From Myxococcales bacterium (GTDB lineage Bacteria > Myxococcota_A > UBA9160 > UBA4427), in NCBI GenBank assembly GCA_012959865.1, contig DUCH01000129.1, forward strand, positions 1 to 33,581: a stretch of DNA of 33,581 nucleotides. The letters are read 5' to 3'. Below the pieces are notes generated by a model, which did not search any database, was not told the origin of the DNA, and saw nothing but the letters and a program-made list of their open reading frames with translations. A program made the position numbers and the translations under genes. This document shows, one piece after another, positions 16,767 to 24,812 of this stretch (position 1 is the first letter of the stretch; each line of letters starts with the position of its first letter).

Positions 16767-17966
16767 TCAGCCGACGATTCCGCCAGCGCGAAGTTCCTCG
16801 ATCTCATGGGCCAAGCCGAGTTCTTCGAGAATTGCGTCGGTCTGCTGTCCGAGGGTGGGCGCCGGCCCGCCCAAGCGCGCCGGCGTTTTCTCGAAACGCA
16901 CCGGCGGACGCGGCTGACGCAACGGGCCCGCCACGGGGTGTTCGGAATCAACAAGCAGCCCGACCGCCTTGGCATGGGGATCGGCAGCGAGTTCGGCGGG
17001 GGACAGAACTACCCCGCACGGGGCACCTTCGGCCTCGAGCCGCTCCATCACCTCCCGAGTCGTGAAGCTTTCAGCAGCGAGGTAGATCTTCTGCATCATG
17101 GCAGCCATGGCCTCTGGGTTCTGTCGCCGAGCCGCGATGGTCTTGACCTCTGGAGCGTCCCAACCTTCAACACCAAGACCCCGACAGATGCCCGCGAAAT
17201 CTTCGTCGGAAACCGGCGCCGCGATCCCCCAACCATCTTTGAATCTCCACAGGCGTTGACCGTGGGAAAAACTCGAAGGCTGACTGCCATCGGAATCGCG
17301 CAGCACCTCGTTGCCCGCAGCGTCGGCCCAGACAAAGTTGACTACCGCATCCAGCATGGGAACTTCGAGATGCTGCCCACCGGCGCCGCGTTCCCGGGCA
17401 AAGAGCGCCGACGCAATCGCCTGGCTCGCCGTAAGGGCGGTGATTTTGTCCGCCGCCACCTGATAGATGAGTTGGGGCTCGCCGGTTTCCACGTGGGACT
17501 GGCTCGCCGCCAGTCCCCCATAGGCCTGAACCACCGGATCGTAGGCGCTCTTCTCCCGATAGGGACCCTCGCTCCCGAAACCGCTGATCGAGACATAAAT
17601 CAGTTCAGGGTTGGCTTCCCGCAGTTCCGCATAGGAGAGGCCCAGGCGTTCGATCACCCCTGGCCGAAAATTCTGGACAAAAACATCCGCTTCCCGGGCC
17701 AGACGGCGGACGATCTGCTGGCCCCGGTCGGTCTTGAGATTCACGGCCAGCGAGCGCTTTCCGCGATTGACCATCTGGGCCATGGCGCTAATCCCCCCTC
17801 TGGCGACGCCGATCCAACGGCCGATATCGCCGATCCCCAAGGCCTCAACCTTGATTACCGAGGCCCCTTGATCGGCCATGATTCCCACCGCCCACGGCCC
17901 CGAGAGTGCGATGCTGAGATCAACCACCCGTATTCCCTGCATGGGGCCGGGCTTTGGTTCGGACAT
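16767..17966 (-). CDS. CaiB/BaiF family (class III) CoA transferase
   Basis: The 399-residue protein has the class III CoA-transferase fold, which moves CoA between organic acids through an aspartyl thioester. Signatures are VVDLSIALSGPWAVGIMADQGA (about 14-35), VIKVEALGIGD, NLKTDRGQQIV, FVQNFRPGVIERLGL (about 96-110) and the likely catalytic Asp143 in SAYDPVVQAYGG. Substrates in the family include formate/oxalate, carnitine, succinate/benzylsuccinate and bile acids; the exact one is not readable here. AAGGAG precedes the ATG by six bases. Placed next to an acyl-CoA ligase, epimerase-like protein and P450, it probably serves acyl-CoA catabolism. Confidence 0.9.
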   Translation of the reverse strand: MSEPKPGPMQGIRVVDLSIALSGPWAVGIMADQGASVIKVEALGIGDIGRWIGVARGGISAMAQMVNRGKRSLAVNLKTDRGQQIVRRLAREADVFVQNFRPGVIERLGLSYAELREANPELIYVSISGFGSEGPYREKSAYDPVVQAYGGLAASQSHVETGEPQLIYQVAADKITALTASQAIASALFARERGAGGQHLEVPMLDAVVNFVWADAAGNEVLRDSDGSQPSSFSHGQRLWRFKDGWGIAAPVSDEDFAGICRGLGVEGWDAPEVKTIAARRQNPEAMAAMMQKIYLAAESFTTREVMERLEAEGAPCGVVLSPAELAADPHAKAVGLLVDSEHPVAGPLRQPRPPVRFEKTPARLGGPAPTLGQQTDAILEELGLAHEIEELRAGGIVG

Positions 17967-18043
17967 CGGTCACTCCTTGGTGCGAATCAGTCGATCGGGA
18001 AAGTGGGCGGTTCAGCGGGCGTCCAACGGGCGGCGCATGCGGG

Positions 18044-19144
18044 TCATTCGAAATCGGCCGAAGACGGCGCGCGCCCTCCCGGGCCGCTGTAAGCCAGCGT
18101 ATACCCCGGCTCGCGCTCAAACTCAACTTCGGGCATGCGCGCCAGAACGTCCTGCCACTCGGCGATCAGGCGATCTTCCGCCGGGTAGTCGAAGGGGTCC
18201 TGGAGCACGATCTCTTCCGGGCCGCCGGGCGCCGGGGGATGGTCGACCAGCCATCGCGCGGTCCGCGCCAGGGCCTCCTCGGCGGGGACCACATCGCGAT
18301 AGCCCAACTCTGCCCGCAATCGCGTCAGGTCGTAGACCCGATGGGTAGACGCGGGTTGCATGAGCAATGGTCGAGCCGGCGTGGCGAGGGCATAGGGCAT
18401 CGAAATGATTTCGAGAGAACGATTCAGCGCTTTGGCGATGACCGCCACGACCTGGGCCAGGCTGAGCACCTGCTCGTCACCGCAGTTGTAGATCCGTCCG
18501 GCACTGGCTTCGGGCCGATCCACCGCCAACAGAACCGCATGGGCGAGATTCTCCGCATATCCGCAATGGCTGAGGCTGAGCCCCGCATCGGGGAGGATGA
18601 TCTGCCTGCGCCCATCGAGAACGCGGCGCACGATGCTCCAATCCCGAGGGAGGGGCTGCCGGGGGCCGTAGACAATGGGATAGCGAAAATGAGTCGCCTG
18701 GGGATGATGCTTGAAGACGGCATCTTCGGTCAGCGCGATCCGCAACCCCTTCGCGTCCTGTTCGGCCCGGGCCACACGCTGCGCTTCCTCTGGAACCGGG
18801 ACTCGCATGCCCGGGGGCTCGAGCGCTGCGGGATTCATGTATCCAAGATACGAGGGGCCACCTCCGAGCGAGATCAACCGCACGCCCCGGTCAGCGGTCA
18901 ACTCCGCAATGCTGCGCAATCGCCCGTAGGCGGCAATACAGAGTTCGAATGCCCGGCCCTTCAAAGCGTGGAGCAGGGCTTGGGGGTCCCAGGGATCGAC
19001 ATGAAGGTGCTCCACATCTTGTGGAATTTCGGGGACTTCGTGCTTGCCAGTATGAAGAATCGTGACCGCGTAGCCGCGTTCTCGCAGCCCGTTGACGATG
19101 AAGGGCCCGGTGGGACCCGTACCTCCAATCACAAGAGCCTGCAT
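18044..19144 (-). CDS. NAD(P)-binding epimerase/dehydratase-like protein (atypical SDR)
   Basis: The 366 residues start directly with a Rossmann nucleotide-binding loop, G7-G-T-G10-P-T-G13, and continue with extended-SDR features: LISLGGGPSYLGYMNP (about 118-133), HFRYPIVYGPRQ (about 172-183), and a late YNCGDEQVLSLAQVVAVIAKAL segment typical of NAD-dependent epimerases. I do not see the usual Y-x3-K pair clearly, so it may be an atypical SDR with redox or binding function. The ATG at 19144 sits 10 bases after GGAGG. It is divergent from the P450 gene across about 218 bp and lies 77 bp upstream of the CoA transferase on the same strand. Confidence 0.8.
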   Translation of the reverse strand: MQALVIGGTGPTGPFIVNGLRERGYAVTILHTGKHEVPEIPQDVEHLHVDPWDPQALLHALKGRAFELCIAAYGRLRSIAELTADRGVRLISLGGGPSYLGYMNPAALEPPGMRVPVPEEAQRVARAEQDAKGLRIALTEDAVFKHHPQATHFRYPIVYGPRQPLPRDWSIVRRVLDGRRQIILPDAGLSLSHCGYAENLAHAVLLAVDRPEASAGRIYNCGDEQVLSLAQVVAVIAKALNRSLEIISMPYALATPARPLLMQPASTHRVYDLTRLRAELGYRDVVPAEEALARTARWLVDHPPAPGGPEEIVLQDPFDYPAEDRLIAEWQDVLARMPEVEFEREPGYTLAYSGPGGRAPSSADFE

Positions 19145-19362
19145 ATCCCCGTCGCACCTCCGCGGCCGATCATCGCACACCCCCTCCCCCGCCCGCGATT
19201 CGATTCTGGCGCGGCTAAATTTGTATGCGAGGCGGGTGCAAAGCTGGATGAATGCCTACCCTCGGAGCCTTGGCACGAGTGCAGTCGTTGAGAAATTCCG
19301 ATGTCCGCAGGACATCAACGGGCGCTGGGACTTGCCGCACTGGAAAGAAGGAAACCTGGAAT

Positions 19363-20577
19363 ATGCCCGACCACCCGACTCGAAAAGAAATCCAACTCCT
19401 TGACGGCGATTTCTATATCGATCGCCCGCTTCAACATTACGAGTGGATGCGAGCGAACGCGCCGCTCTACTACGACGAGATCGGGGAAATCTGGGGAGTT
19501 ACTCTTCACGAGGACATCATGACGGTTTCCAAGACGCCCGAGATCTTCTGCTCGGGTCAGAGCTCGCGCCCAGAGCGGGGAATCTTGATTCCCTCCATGA
19601 TCAACATGGACGACCCCGACCACAAGCGACGACGCAGCCTTGTCAATAGCGGGTTCACGCCCCGTCGCCTTGAAGAGAGCGAAGCAAAAATTCGCCGAAT
19701 CACGCATCAATTGATTGACCGTGTCTGCGAACGCGGTGAGTGCGAGTTCGTACGCGAGATCGCGGCGCCGCTTCCCCTGATCATGATTGGCGACATGCTG
19801 GGGATGCCCGAAGAAGACTTTGAAACGCTGCTGCGCTGGTCGGAGGATATGCTCGCCGCCACATCGGCCACCGCGAGCCCCGAACTCCAGGAGCGCGCCC
19901 AGCAGGCTGGCATCGAGTACGCCACGTACGCGCTTCAAGCCATCGCAGCCCGGCGGGAACACCCCAAGAACGATCTACTTTCAACTCTGGTCCATGCCGA
20001 GATCGACGGGCACAGTCTGAACGAAGAAGCGCTGATCCACGAATCCTTGTTGATCTTGGTGGGCGGTGATGAAACGACTCGGCACGTCATCACTGAAGGA
20101 ACTCTTGCTCTGATGCACTTCCCAGACCAACGGAAGAAGCTGATCGACGACCCCAGAAAGGTCCCCAACGCTGTGGAGGAACTTCTGCGCTGGGTCTCGC
20201 CCATCAAGAACATGAATCGCACCGCAACCCGCGATACCGAGCTGCGCGGCCTGAGAGTGCGAGAGGGCGACCGCTTGCTGCTCCTTTACCCATCGGGCAA
20301 TCGGGATGAGAGGGTCTACGACAATCCCAATCTTCTCAACGTCGAACGCAGCCCCAATCCTCATGTCGCCTTCGGGGGGTACGGAACCCATCATTGCCTC
20401 GGCGCAAGCCTCGCTCGGCTGGAGTTGCGGATCATGTTCGAAGAACTGAGTCGTCGCCTTCCCGATCTTGAACTGGCCAGTGATGACCCGCTCCCTCAAC
20501 GGGCCTCGAATTTCATTACCGGCATCGAAGCAATGCCGGTGCGGTTTACGCCGAGCAAGCCCCTGGCCGCCCGCTAG
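19363..20577 (+). CDS. Cytochrome P450
   Basis: This 404-residue soluble bacterial P450 should hydroxylate an unknown hydrophobic substrate using electrons from a ferredoxin partner not seen here. The I-helix oxygen-activation motif is GGDETT (Asp236, Thr238), the K-helix ExxR is Glu273-Arg276, and the heme ligand is Cys345 in FGGYGTHHCLGASLARLE. Family resemblance is to CYP families that act on steroids, terpenoids or fatty acids (for instance CYP125/CYP142-like proteins), but I cannot assign one. The start ATG at 19363 has AAGGA about 11 bases upstream; the frame remains open 37 codons earlier without a ribosome site. The adjacent CoA-ester genes suggest oxidative breakdown of a lipid-like substrate. 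Confidence 0.93.
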   Translation: MPDHPTRKEIQLLDGDFYIDRPLQHYEWMRANAPLYYDEIGEIWGVTLHEDIMTVSKTPEIFCSGQSSRPERGILIPSMINMDDPDHKRRRSLVNSGFTPRRLEESEAKIRRITHQLIDRVCERGECEFVREIAAPLPLIMIGDMLGMPEEDFETLLRWSEDMLAATSATASPELQERAQQAGIEYATYALQAIAARREHPKNDLLSTLVHAEIDGHSLNEEALIHESLLILVGGDETTRHVITEGTLALMHFPDQRKKLIDDPRKVPNAVEELLRWVSPIKNMNRTATRDTELRGLRVREGDRLLLLYPSGNRDERVYDNPNLLNVERSPNPHVAFGGYGTHHCLGASLARLELRIMFEELSRRLPDLELASDDPLPQRASNFITGIEAMPVRFTPSKPLAAR

Positions 20578-20889
20578 CGGGAAGCGTAGAAACCATCGCC
20601 TCCGCGCTACGCGAAAGCGGGCGCAACGCCCGGGCCATCCGCCTCGATTTTCTCGGCGCGAGGGCGCGAAGGCGCAGACCGGGCAGACCCCGGTCGCTCG
20701 GCGGCAGGGCCTCGATTTCGGTCTCCACCCCGACTGTCGCTAGCCCCTCTCCTGGGGGTCGTGCGGCCACCGAAAAAAAGGGGGGGGCTTGGCCCCAATT
20801 TTCGCAAATTTGAGCGAAACGATTTGAAAGGATTTTTCGATCGAGCCCCGGGAGTGGTTGATTTTGAACGAATCGGCTCAAACGAACCA

Positions 20890-20901
20890 CGGTCTGGACC
20901 G
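20890..20901. promoter_or_regulatory. Palindrome CGGTC-TG-GACCG, candidate activator site
   Basis: A perfect 5-bp inverted repeat centred about 70 bp before the -24 element, a plausible distance for a sigma-54 activator binding site. No copy was seen before the second sigma-54 promoter, which weakens the assignment. Confidence 0.3.
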
Positions 20902-20963
20902 GCCCGAAGTTTGCCCAACGGCCAAATAGCTGAAATGTCATTTCTTTTTCTCCTTGGAGTATT

Positions 20964-20979
20964 TGGCTTAGAAGTTGCA
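20964..20979 (+). promoter_or_regulatory. Sigma-54 (-24/-12) promoter of the heme-sensor kinase
   Basis: TGGCTT-AGAAG-TTGCA has the invariant GG (20965-20966) and GC (20977-20978) with exactly 10 bases between them. The -12 half is a perfect TTGCA. Transcription would start near 20990, about 70 bp before the GTG at 21061. Confidence 0.75.
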
Positions 20980-21045
20980 ACAAGCCTGTCACAGCGGAAT
21001 CGCTCCCGAAACTCCCCGGGGCCACCCGGATCTCATGACTTCTCC

Positions 21046-21051
21046 AGAGGA
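21046..21051 (+). promoter_or_regulatory. Shine-Dalgarno setting the kinase start
   Basis: AGAGGA lies nine bases before GTG 21061. The start then falls just ahead of the first membrane helix and downstream of the sigma-54 promoter, which excludes the longer open frame from 20761. Confidence 0.6.
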
Positions 21052-21060
21052 AATTTAATC

Positions 21061-23133
21061 GTGCCCGACCGAGACAATTTCGAAGACGTCAGCCGTTTCG
21101 CCCACAACCCGACCATCGTTTTGCTCGTATTGGCGGCGGTCGGGCTGATTGTCTCGATCTACAGCCTGTCCGACGTAACCCAGCACTCCATGCGGATGGC
21201 GGCCATTCAGAACGCCGACCTCCTGCACAAATCCATCGTCGCCCTGCGCGCGCGCCATGTCAGTCAGGCCCAGGGCCAGGTCGATCACAGCAACGACGAC
21301 AACTTTCTCGAAGAAGGCGTTTTTGGCGAATATCAAGACCATACCCCTCACTTCGCTTTGAGCTTTGAATTTGCTCAGCGTCTCGAAGAAAGCCTCGGAT
21401 CGAATGTCCTGGTCTACAGCCCCTACCCCTTCGACGGACGCATACGGGAAAATGCGCTCCCCGATGTCTTCGCCCAACAAGCTTGGGAGCAGGTCAATAG
21501 AGATCCCACTCAGGCGGTATCCCGCTACGAAGAAAAGGACGGAGAACAAATACTGCGCTACGCGAACGCCGATCTGATGACGGATCAATGTGTGACGTGC
21601 CACAACGCGCATCCCAAATCCGAAAAATCAGATTGGAAGGTCGGTGATGTTCGGGGAATCATAGAGATCCAGATCCCTGTCAAAAAATCCCTTGTGGTAG
21701 ACCACCAAACCGACATTAGGCAAGGCCTCGTCTTCTTCTGTTTTTTCTCCTTTCTGTGGTTTGGCGTGGCTGCCGCCGCCCTCATCGTCACAAAAAGGCG
21801 CAACCAGGACTCGTCGAGAGAGGTCGAACGGTATCGCAAGGCAAACGCCGAGCTGCACGAGGCCAACCTGAAGAGAGAATCCGCCGAGGCTGCGACTCGA
21901 AAGCTTGAAGAGCAGATTCAACAAGCACAGAAACTGGAAAGTCTAAGTGTGATGACCGCGGGCCTTGCCCACGATCTCAACAACATGCTCGTTCCGGTTC
22001 TCGCCAATGCCGATCTCCTCAAGAACGAGATTCCCTTGGAGTCATCAGGAATGGAGATGGTCGAAGATATCCTTTTGGCGGCGGGCCGTGGCGCCTCTCT
22101 CTGCCACCAAATGCTGGCCTACGCGGGCAAAGCGAAAATTGAACACGACCAAATTGACCTCAATCGATCGATCGAAGAAACGACTCAGATCTTGATGGTC
22201 AATATCTCTAAGCGTTCTGAGCTCATCCTCGAACTCAGTAAAGATGATCTACTACTTACCGAAGCGGATCCCATTCAGATCGAGCAGGTCATGCTGAACT
22301 TGATCACCAACGCGTCCGAAGCGCTTGGCGAAGCCGGAGGCGTGATCCGGATTCGAACTGGGCGCGCCGATTTCGACGACGGCCGATCCACTCCCGGAGT
22401 CTATTTCGAAGTTCTCGACAGCGGCCCGGGGATACCCGAGGAGGCAATCGGAAAAATTTTCGACCCCTTCTATTCAACCAAATTCGCAGGGCGAGGTCTG
22501 GGTCTTGCAGCGGTTCAGGGGATCATCCGGTCCCACAAAGGAACGATTTCTGTAACCAGAGAGGCTGGAGAATTTACTTGTGTCCGAATCACACTTCCGG
22601 AAACCACTCCCAGCGATTCTATTGCGGCTCGCACTCAGAAGACTGTTCTTCCCCCGTCGACCGAAAAAGGCGCAGTCCTCCTGGTGGATGACGAAGAAGC
22701 CGTGCTTGCTGTAGCCCAACGAATGATCGAGAGGATCGGATTTGATGTGGTCACGGCCAGCGACGGCGAAGAAGCCACACGCTTGTTTTCCCAAAACCCT
22801 GACGCATTTCGTGCGTGCGTTCTCGATCTGACTATGCCCAGGATGGACGGTGTTGAAGCGCTTGAGAGAATCCGCAGCATCCGACCTTTCGTGCCGTGCA
22901 TTTTGGTAAGCGGGTACAGCGAAAAGATCGATTCGATCAAGGAACTCGAGGACGACCGCACGGCCTTCCTCCCGAAGCCGTTTCGCCTCCGCGCCTTTCA
23001 AAACCAGCTGCGCGCTCTGACTCAAAACGCCGGGGAAGTTCTTCGCCCCTGCGACTCCTTCGAACTCGCTGAACCCTTGGAGTCCGGTCCGGTTCCGCCG
23101 GTGAGTCTCGGCGCATTCTCCCCGCATTCATGA
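21061..23133 (+). CDS. Hybrid histidine kinase with Tll0287-like (DUF3365) c-heme sensor domain
   Basis: This 690-residue membrane sensor has a first helix at about 18-36. A periplasmic domain ends in Cys177-V-T-Cys180-His181 and has the MTDQCVTCHNAHP and GIIEIQIPV features of the Tll0287-like/DUF3365 family, where CxxCH binds heme c. A second helix is at about 220-242, followed by a coiled coil. The kinase core has His304 in GLAHDLNN as the phospho-acceptor. The ATP-binding domain has N-box MLNLITNASEAL, DSGPGIP and a GRGLGLAAV lid. A C-terminal receiver domain (about 540-660) has Asp589 in DLTMPRMDG and the KP lysine. It probably senses redox state, NO, CO or O2 through heme (inference). 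It is transcribed from its own sigma-54 promoter. No Hpt domain is seen nearby, so how its receiver passes phosphate on is open. Confidence 0.88.
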   Translation: MPDRDNFEDVSRFAHNPTIVLLVLAAVGLIVSIYSLSDVTQHSMRMAAIQNADLLHKSIVALRARHVSQAQGQVDHSNDDNFLEEGVFGEYQDHTPHFALSFEFAQRLEESLGSNVLVYSPYPFDGRIRENALPDVFAQQAWEQVNRDPTQAVSRYEEKDGEQILRYANADLMTDQCVTCHNAHPKSEKSDWKVGDVRGIIEIQIPVKKSLVVDHQTDIRQGLVFFCFFSFLWFGVAAAALIVTKRRNQDSSREVERYRKANAELHEANLKRESAEAATRKLEEQIQQAQKLESLSVMTAGLAHDLNNMLVPVLANADLLKNEIPLESSGMEMVEDILLAAGRGASLCHQMLAYAGKAKIEHDQIDLNRSIEETTQILMVNISKRSELILELSKDDLLLTEADPIQIEQVMLNLITNASEALGEAGGVIRIRTGRADFDDGRSTPGVYFEVLDSGPGIPEEAIGKIFDPFYSTKFAGRGLGLAAVQGIIRSHKGTISVTREAGEFTCVRITLPETTPSDSIAARTQKTVLPPSTEKGAVLLVDDEEAVLAVAQRMIERIGFDVVTASDGEEATRLFSQNPDAFRACVLDLTMPRMDGVEALERIRSIRPFVPCILVSGYSEKIDSIKELEDDRTAFLPKPFRLRAFQNQLRALTQNAGEVLRPCDSFELAEPLESGPVPPVSLGAFSPHS

Positions 23134-23245
23134 TTGGCTCAATTGATACAGACTTCTCGCCAGAATGGTGGATTTGAAACGCCAAGGGCAGAATACATAC
23201 TCCCCTAAGTGGCTGAAAACACTTGATTTCGATATGAAATTTCAT

Positions 23246-23260
23246 TGGCACGAAAAATGC
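23246..23260 (+). promoter_or_regulatory. Sigma-54 (-24/-12) promoter before the MBL/HTH protein gene
   Basis: TGGCAC-GAAAA-ATGC matches the consensus TGGCAC-N5-TTGC at all but one base. The GG (23247-23248) and GC (23259-23260) pairs are 10 bases apart. The start of transcription would be near 23272, about 90 bp before the ATG at 23362. Upstream lie ATTTC-GATAT-GAAAT and AAGTG...CACTT inverted repeats. Confidence 0.8.
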
Positions 23261-23361
23261 AATTTGATCCGATAGTCACTTTCTAAACGACTTGCTCCTT
23301 AGCCCCGATCGGTGGCGGGACCAACGAAGGAACGAACGAACGAATGGAGGAAACCGCCAAT

Positions 23362-24492
23362 ATGATCCTCGACCACTACATCGACCCAAGCCGGAACCAA
23401 ATCAGCTACCTGATCGCCTGCCCCCAGACCCGCGAGGCAGCCCTGATCAATCCCATGGGCCAGTACTTGAGTGCCTATGAGCAGACTCTCGCCACGCGTA
23501 ATCTTCGGTTGACTCAAATCTTGTTGACCCGAAAGGATCGAGAAAATTTTCTCGCAGTGATCGAGAGATTGAGCAACGGTCGAGAGGCCCTGGTGGTGTC
23601 CCCCAGAGCCGAGGAGTCGGCCAATTTCTGCTCCGCACAGCCCCGGAACGCCCATGCATCGGACTCCGGAAACCTATCCATCGGGCTCGGGAGCCTCCAA
23701 ATCCGAGTTCTCCAGGCGGTTGCCGACTCCGGCGACGACTTCAGTTACCAGATCGAGGGCTACACCTTCACCAGCCAGAGTCTTCTGATCGGCTATCCCG
23801 ATCGGTTCGATGCCCCGGACAACAACGCTCTCGTCCTTGGGCAGCGGCTTCCCGCTTTCAGAAATCGTCTCGCCGCTGTCCGTAATTTCCGGACGACGCG
23901 CGACAACCTGAGCATCGAGAAAATGCTCATAGAAGACCTTCATTCCAGCCTCATCGAGAATGCCTTCAGCCCCAAGGAAACCCTTGTCGTGCGCGCCTAC
24001 GTCGATTTCCTGGAAGAGAACGAGCTCGCCCATCCATCCGCTGCCGAGCTCGGGGGAAAAATTGGGAACATCGATCGCAGCGTCATCCACGTCCTTGTTC
24101 ACAGCATCCGCTGGAAGCAGATCGACCGCGATCGACTCCCCCTCGTACTCTCCGGCCAAGCATCCAAGTGGCTCAGGAGCCTAAAGACCGAACCCGAGTT
24201 CACACCTCACGAGCAGGAATTCCTGTGCACCTATCTTCAGCTTGTAGCCAACAACGGCGCCCCCCCCTCGGGACCCGACATTGTGGCCAAACTCTCGTCT
24301 CAACGATCAATCCAATGGGTTCGCAAGAGGGCTTTCACGGTTCGCCGCAAGCAGCGAGAATTTGGCCAGCCTCTTTTGATACTGGCCCGCAACAAGTCCG
24401 AAGCCAATCTGCACCGACTACAACCGATCACAATCTCACCACAAAAAGTACCGAACCATCGCTTTATCTCCGAGCAAGTCCCGATAGCCTGA
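23362..24492 (+). CDS. Degenerate ETHE1/persulfide-dioxygenase-like MBL fold with tandem C-terminal HTH-like repeats
   Basis: The 376 residues have no catalogued name I know. Residues 1-80 follow the ETHE1 N-terminus closely (DPSRNQISYLIACPQTREAALINP, then NLRLTQILLT). Residues 108-150 follow its core (GSLQIRVLQ, YTFTSQSLLIGYPDRFD against ETHE1 FTGDALLIRGCGRTDF). But the metal site is gone: the THxHADH motif is TRKDREN at 56-62, the PGHT histidine region is ADSGDD at 121-126, and the GD aspartate is SQ at 138-139. Residues 202-253 and 280-331 form two similar repeats (F-S/T-P-x-E, N, P-S, K-I/L, R-S-V/I, R-x-K-Q) with a helix-turn-helix look. I infer a non-enzymatic sensor or transcription regulator. 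A sigma-54 promoter precedes it and a strong terminator follows. GGAGG lies 11 bases before the ATG; an in-frame ATG at 23344 is possible. Confidence 0.75.
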   Translation: MILDHYIDPSRNQISYLIACPQTREAALINPMGQYLSAYEQTLATRNLRLTQILLTRKDRENFLAVIERLSNGREALVVSPRAEESANFCSAQPRNAHASDSGNLSIGLGSLQIRVLQAVADSGDDFSYQIEGYTFTSQSLLIGYPDRFDAPDNNALVLGQRLPAFRNRLAAVRNFRTTRDNLSIEKMLIEDLHSSLIENAFSPKETLVVRAYVDFLEENELAHPSAAELGGKIGNIDRSVIHVLVHSIRWKQIDRDRLPLVLSGQASKWLRSLKTEPEFTPHEQEFLCTYLQLVANNGAPPSGPDIVAKLSSQRSIQWVRKRAFTVRRKQREFGQPLLILARNKSEANLHRLQPITISPQKVPNHRFISEQVPIA

Positions 24493-24812
24493 TCGAACCA
24501 GGAACAGCCGGTCAGAATACTTCCCTGTCAGACCACAATGCACCGTACCGAACAAAAACGCGCCCATTCAGAGTTCCTGAGTGGGCGCGTTTTTCTTGGG
24601 TGCGAGTTATTTTTGGACCAACCAGACCTACCCGGGTGGAGCGCGTTGTCAGGATCGCATCTCGGTTCGCAATAACCACGCTATGCTTTTTCGCGGTTCA
24701 CCAAGCCATTGGGTTCACGGCGACTCCCGCTCGGTCATGAAGAGCAACGAGATCGTGCATATCCGCCGCAAAATCTACGGAAGCAGATGACAGGCATACG
24801 GATCTCCCCACC
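24493..24812 (+). other. Gene-free stretch between the MBL/HTH gene and the second kinase
   Basis: This 320 bp region contains the terminator at 24554-24594. I see nothing else convincing. A 17-codon frame (ATG 24737 to TGA 24789) has no ribosome site. The promoter of the kinase-regulator pair must lie here, but no -24/-12 match and no clear -35/-10 pair was found. Confidence 0.55.
24554..24594 (+). terminator. Strong intrinsic terminator after the MBL/HTH gene
   Basis: An 18-bp stem (24554-24571 with 24577-24594) with one G-T pair and a 5-base AGTTC loop. Its GC core (CGCGCCCA) is flanked by A5 and T5 tracts, so it can end transcription in either direction. It isolates the sigma-54-driven gene from the kinase/regulator pair. 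Confidence 0.92.

Larger units (their letters stand above)
20578..21060 (+). other. Gene-free leader region before the heme-sensor kinase
   Basis: This 483 bp stretch has weak hairpins after the P450 gene. GCGTAG at 20584 pairs with CTACGC at 20607. GGGGC and GCCCC flank TTG near 20785-20797, followed by AATTTT. TTTCGC at 20800 pairs with GCGAAA at 20814. One or more may end P450 transcription. Further on are a palindrome (20890-20901), a sigma-54 promoter (20964-20979) and the kinase ribosome site. The kinase frame is open through it, but that part lacks domains. Confidence 0.6.

Noticed and set aside
19270-19286. Sigma-54-like TTGGCACGAGTGCAG before the P450
   Set aside because: The GG and GC pairs are only 7 bases apart; 10 are required.
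20761-21060. Extending the heme-sensor kinase to the GTG at 20761
   Set aside because: The added 100 residues lack any domain, would start upstream of the sigma-54 promoter, and the ribosome site and membrane helix favour 21061.
24737-24790. 17-codon open frame before the second kinase
   Set aside because: No ribosome site, no similarity I can see, and too short to support on sequence alone.
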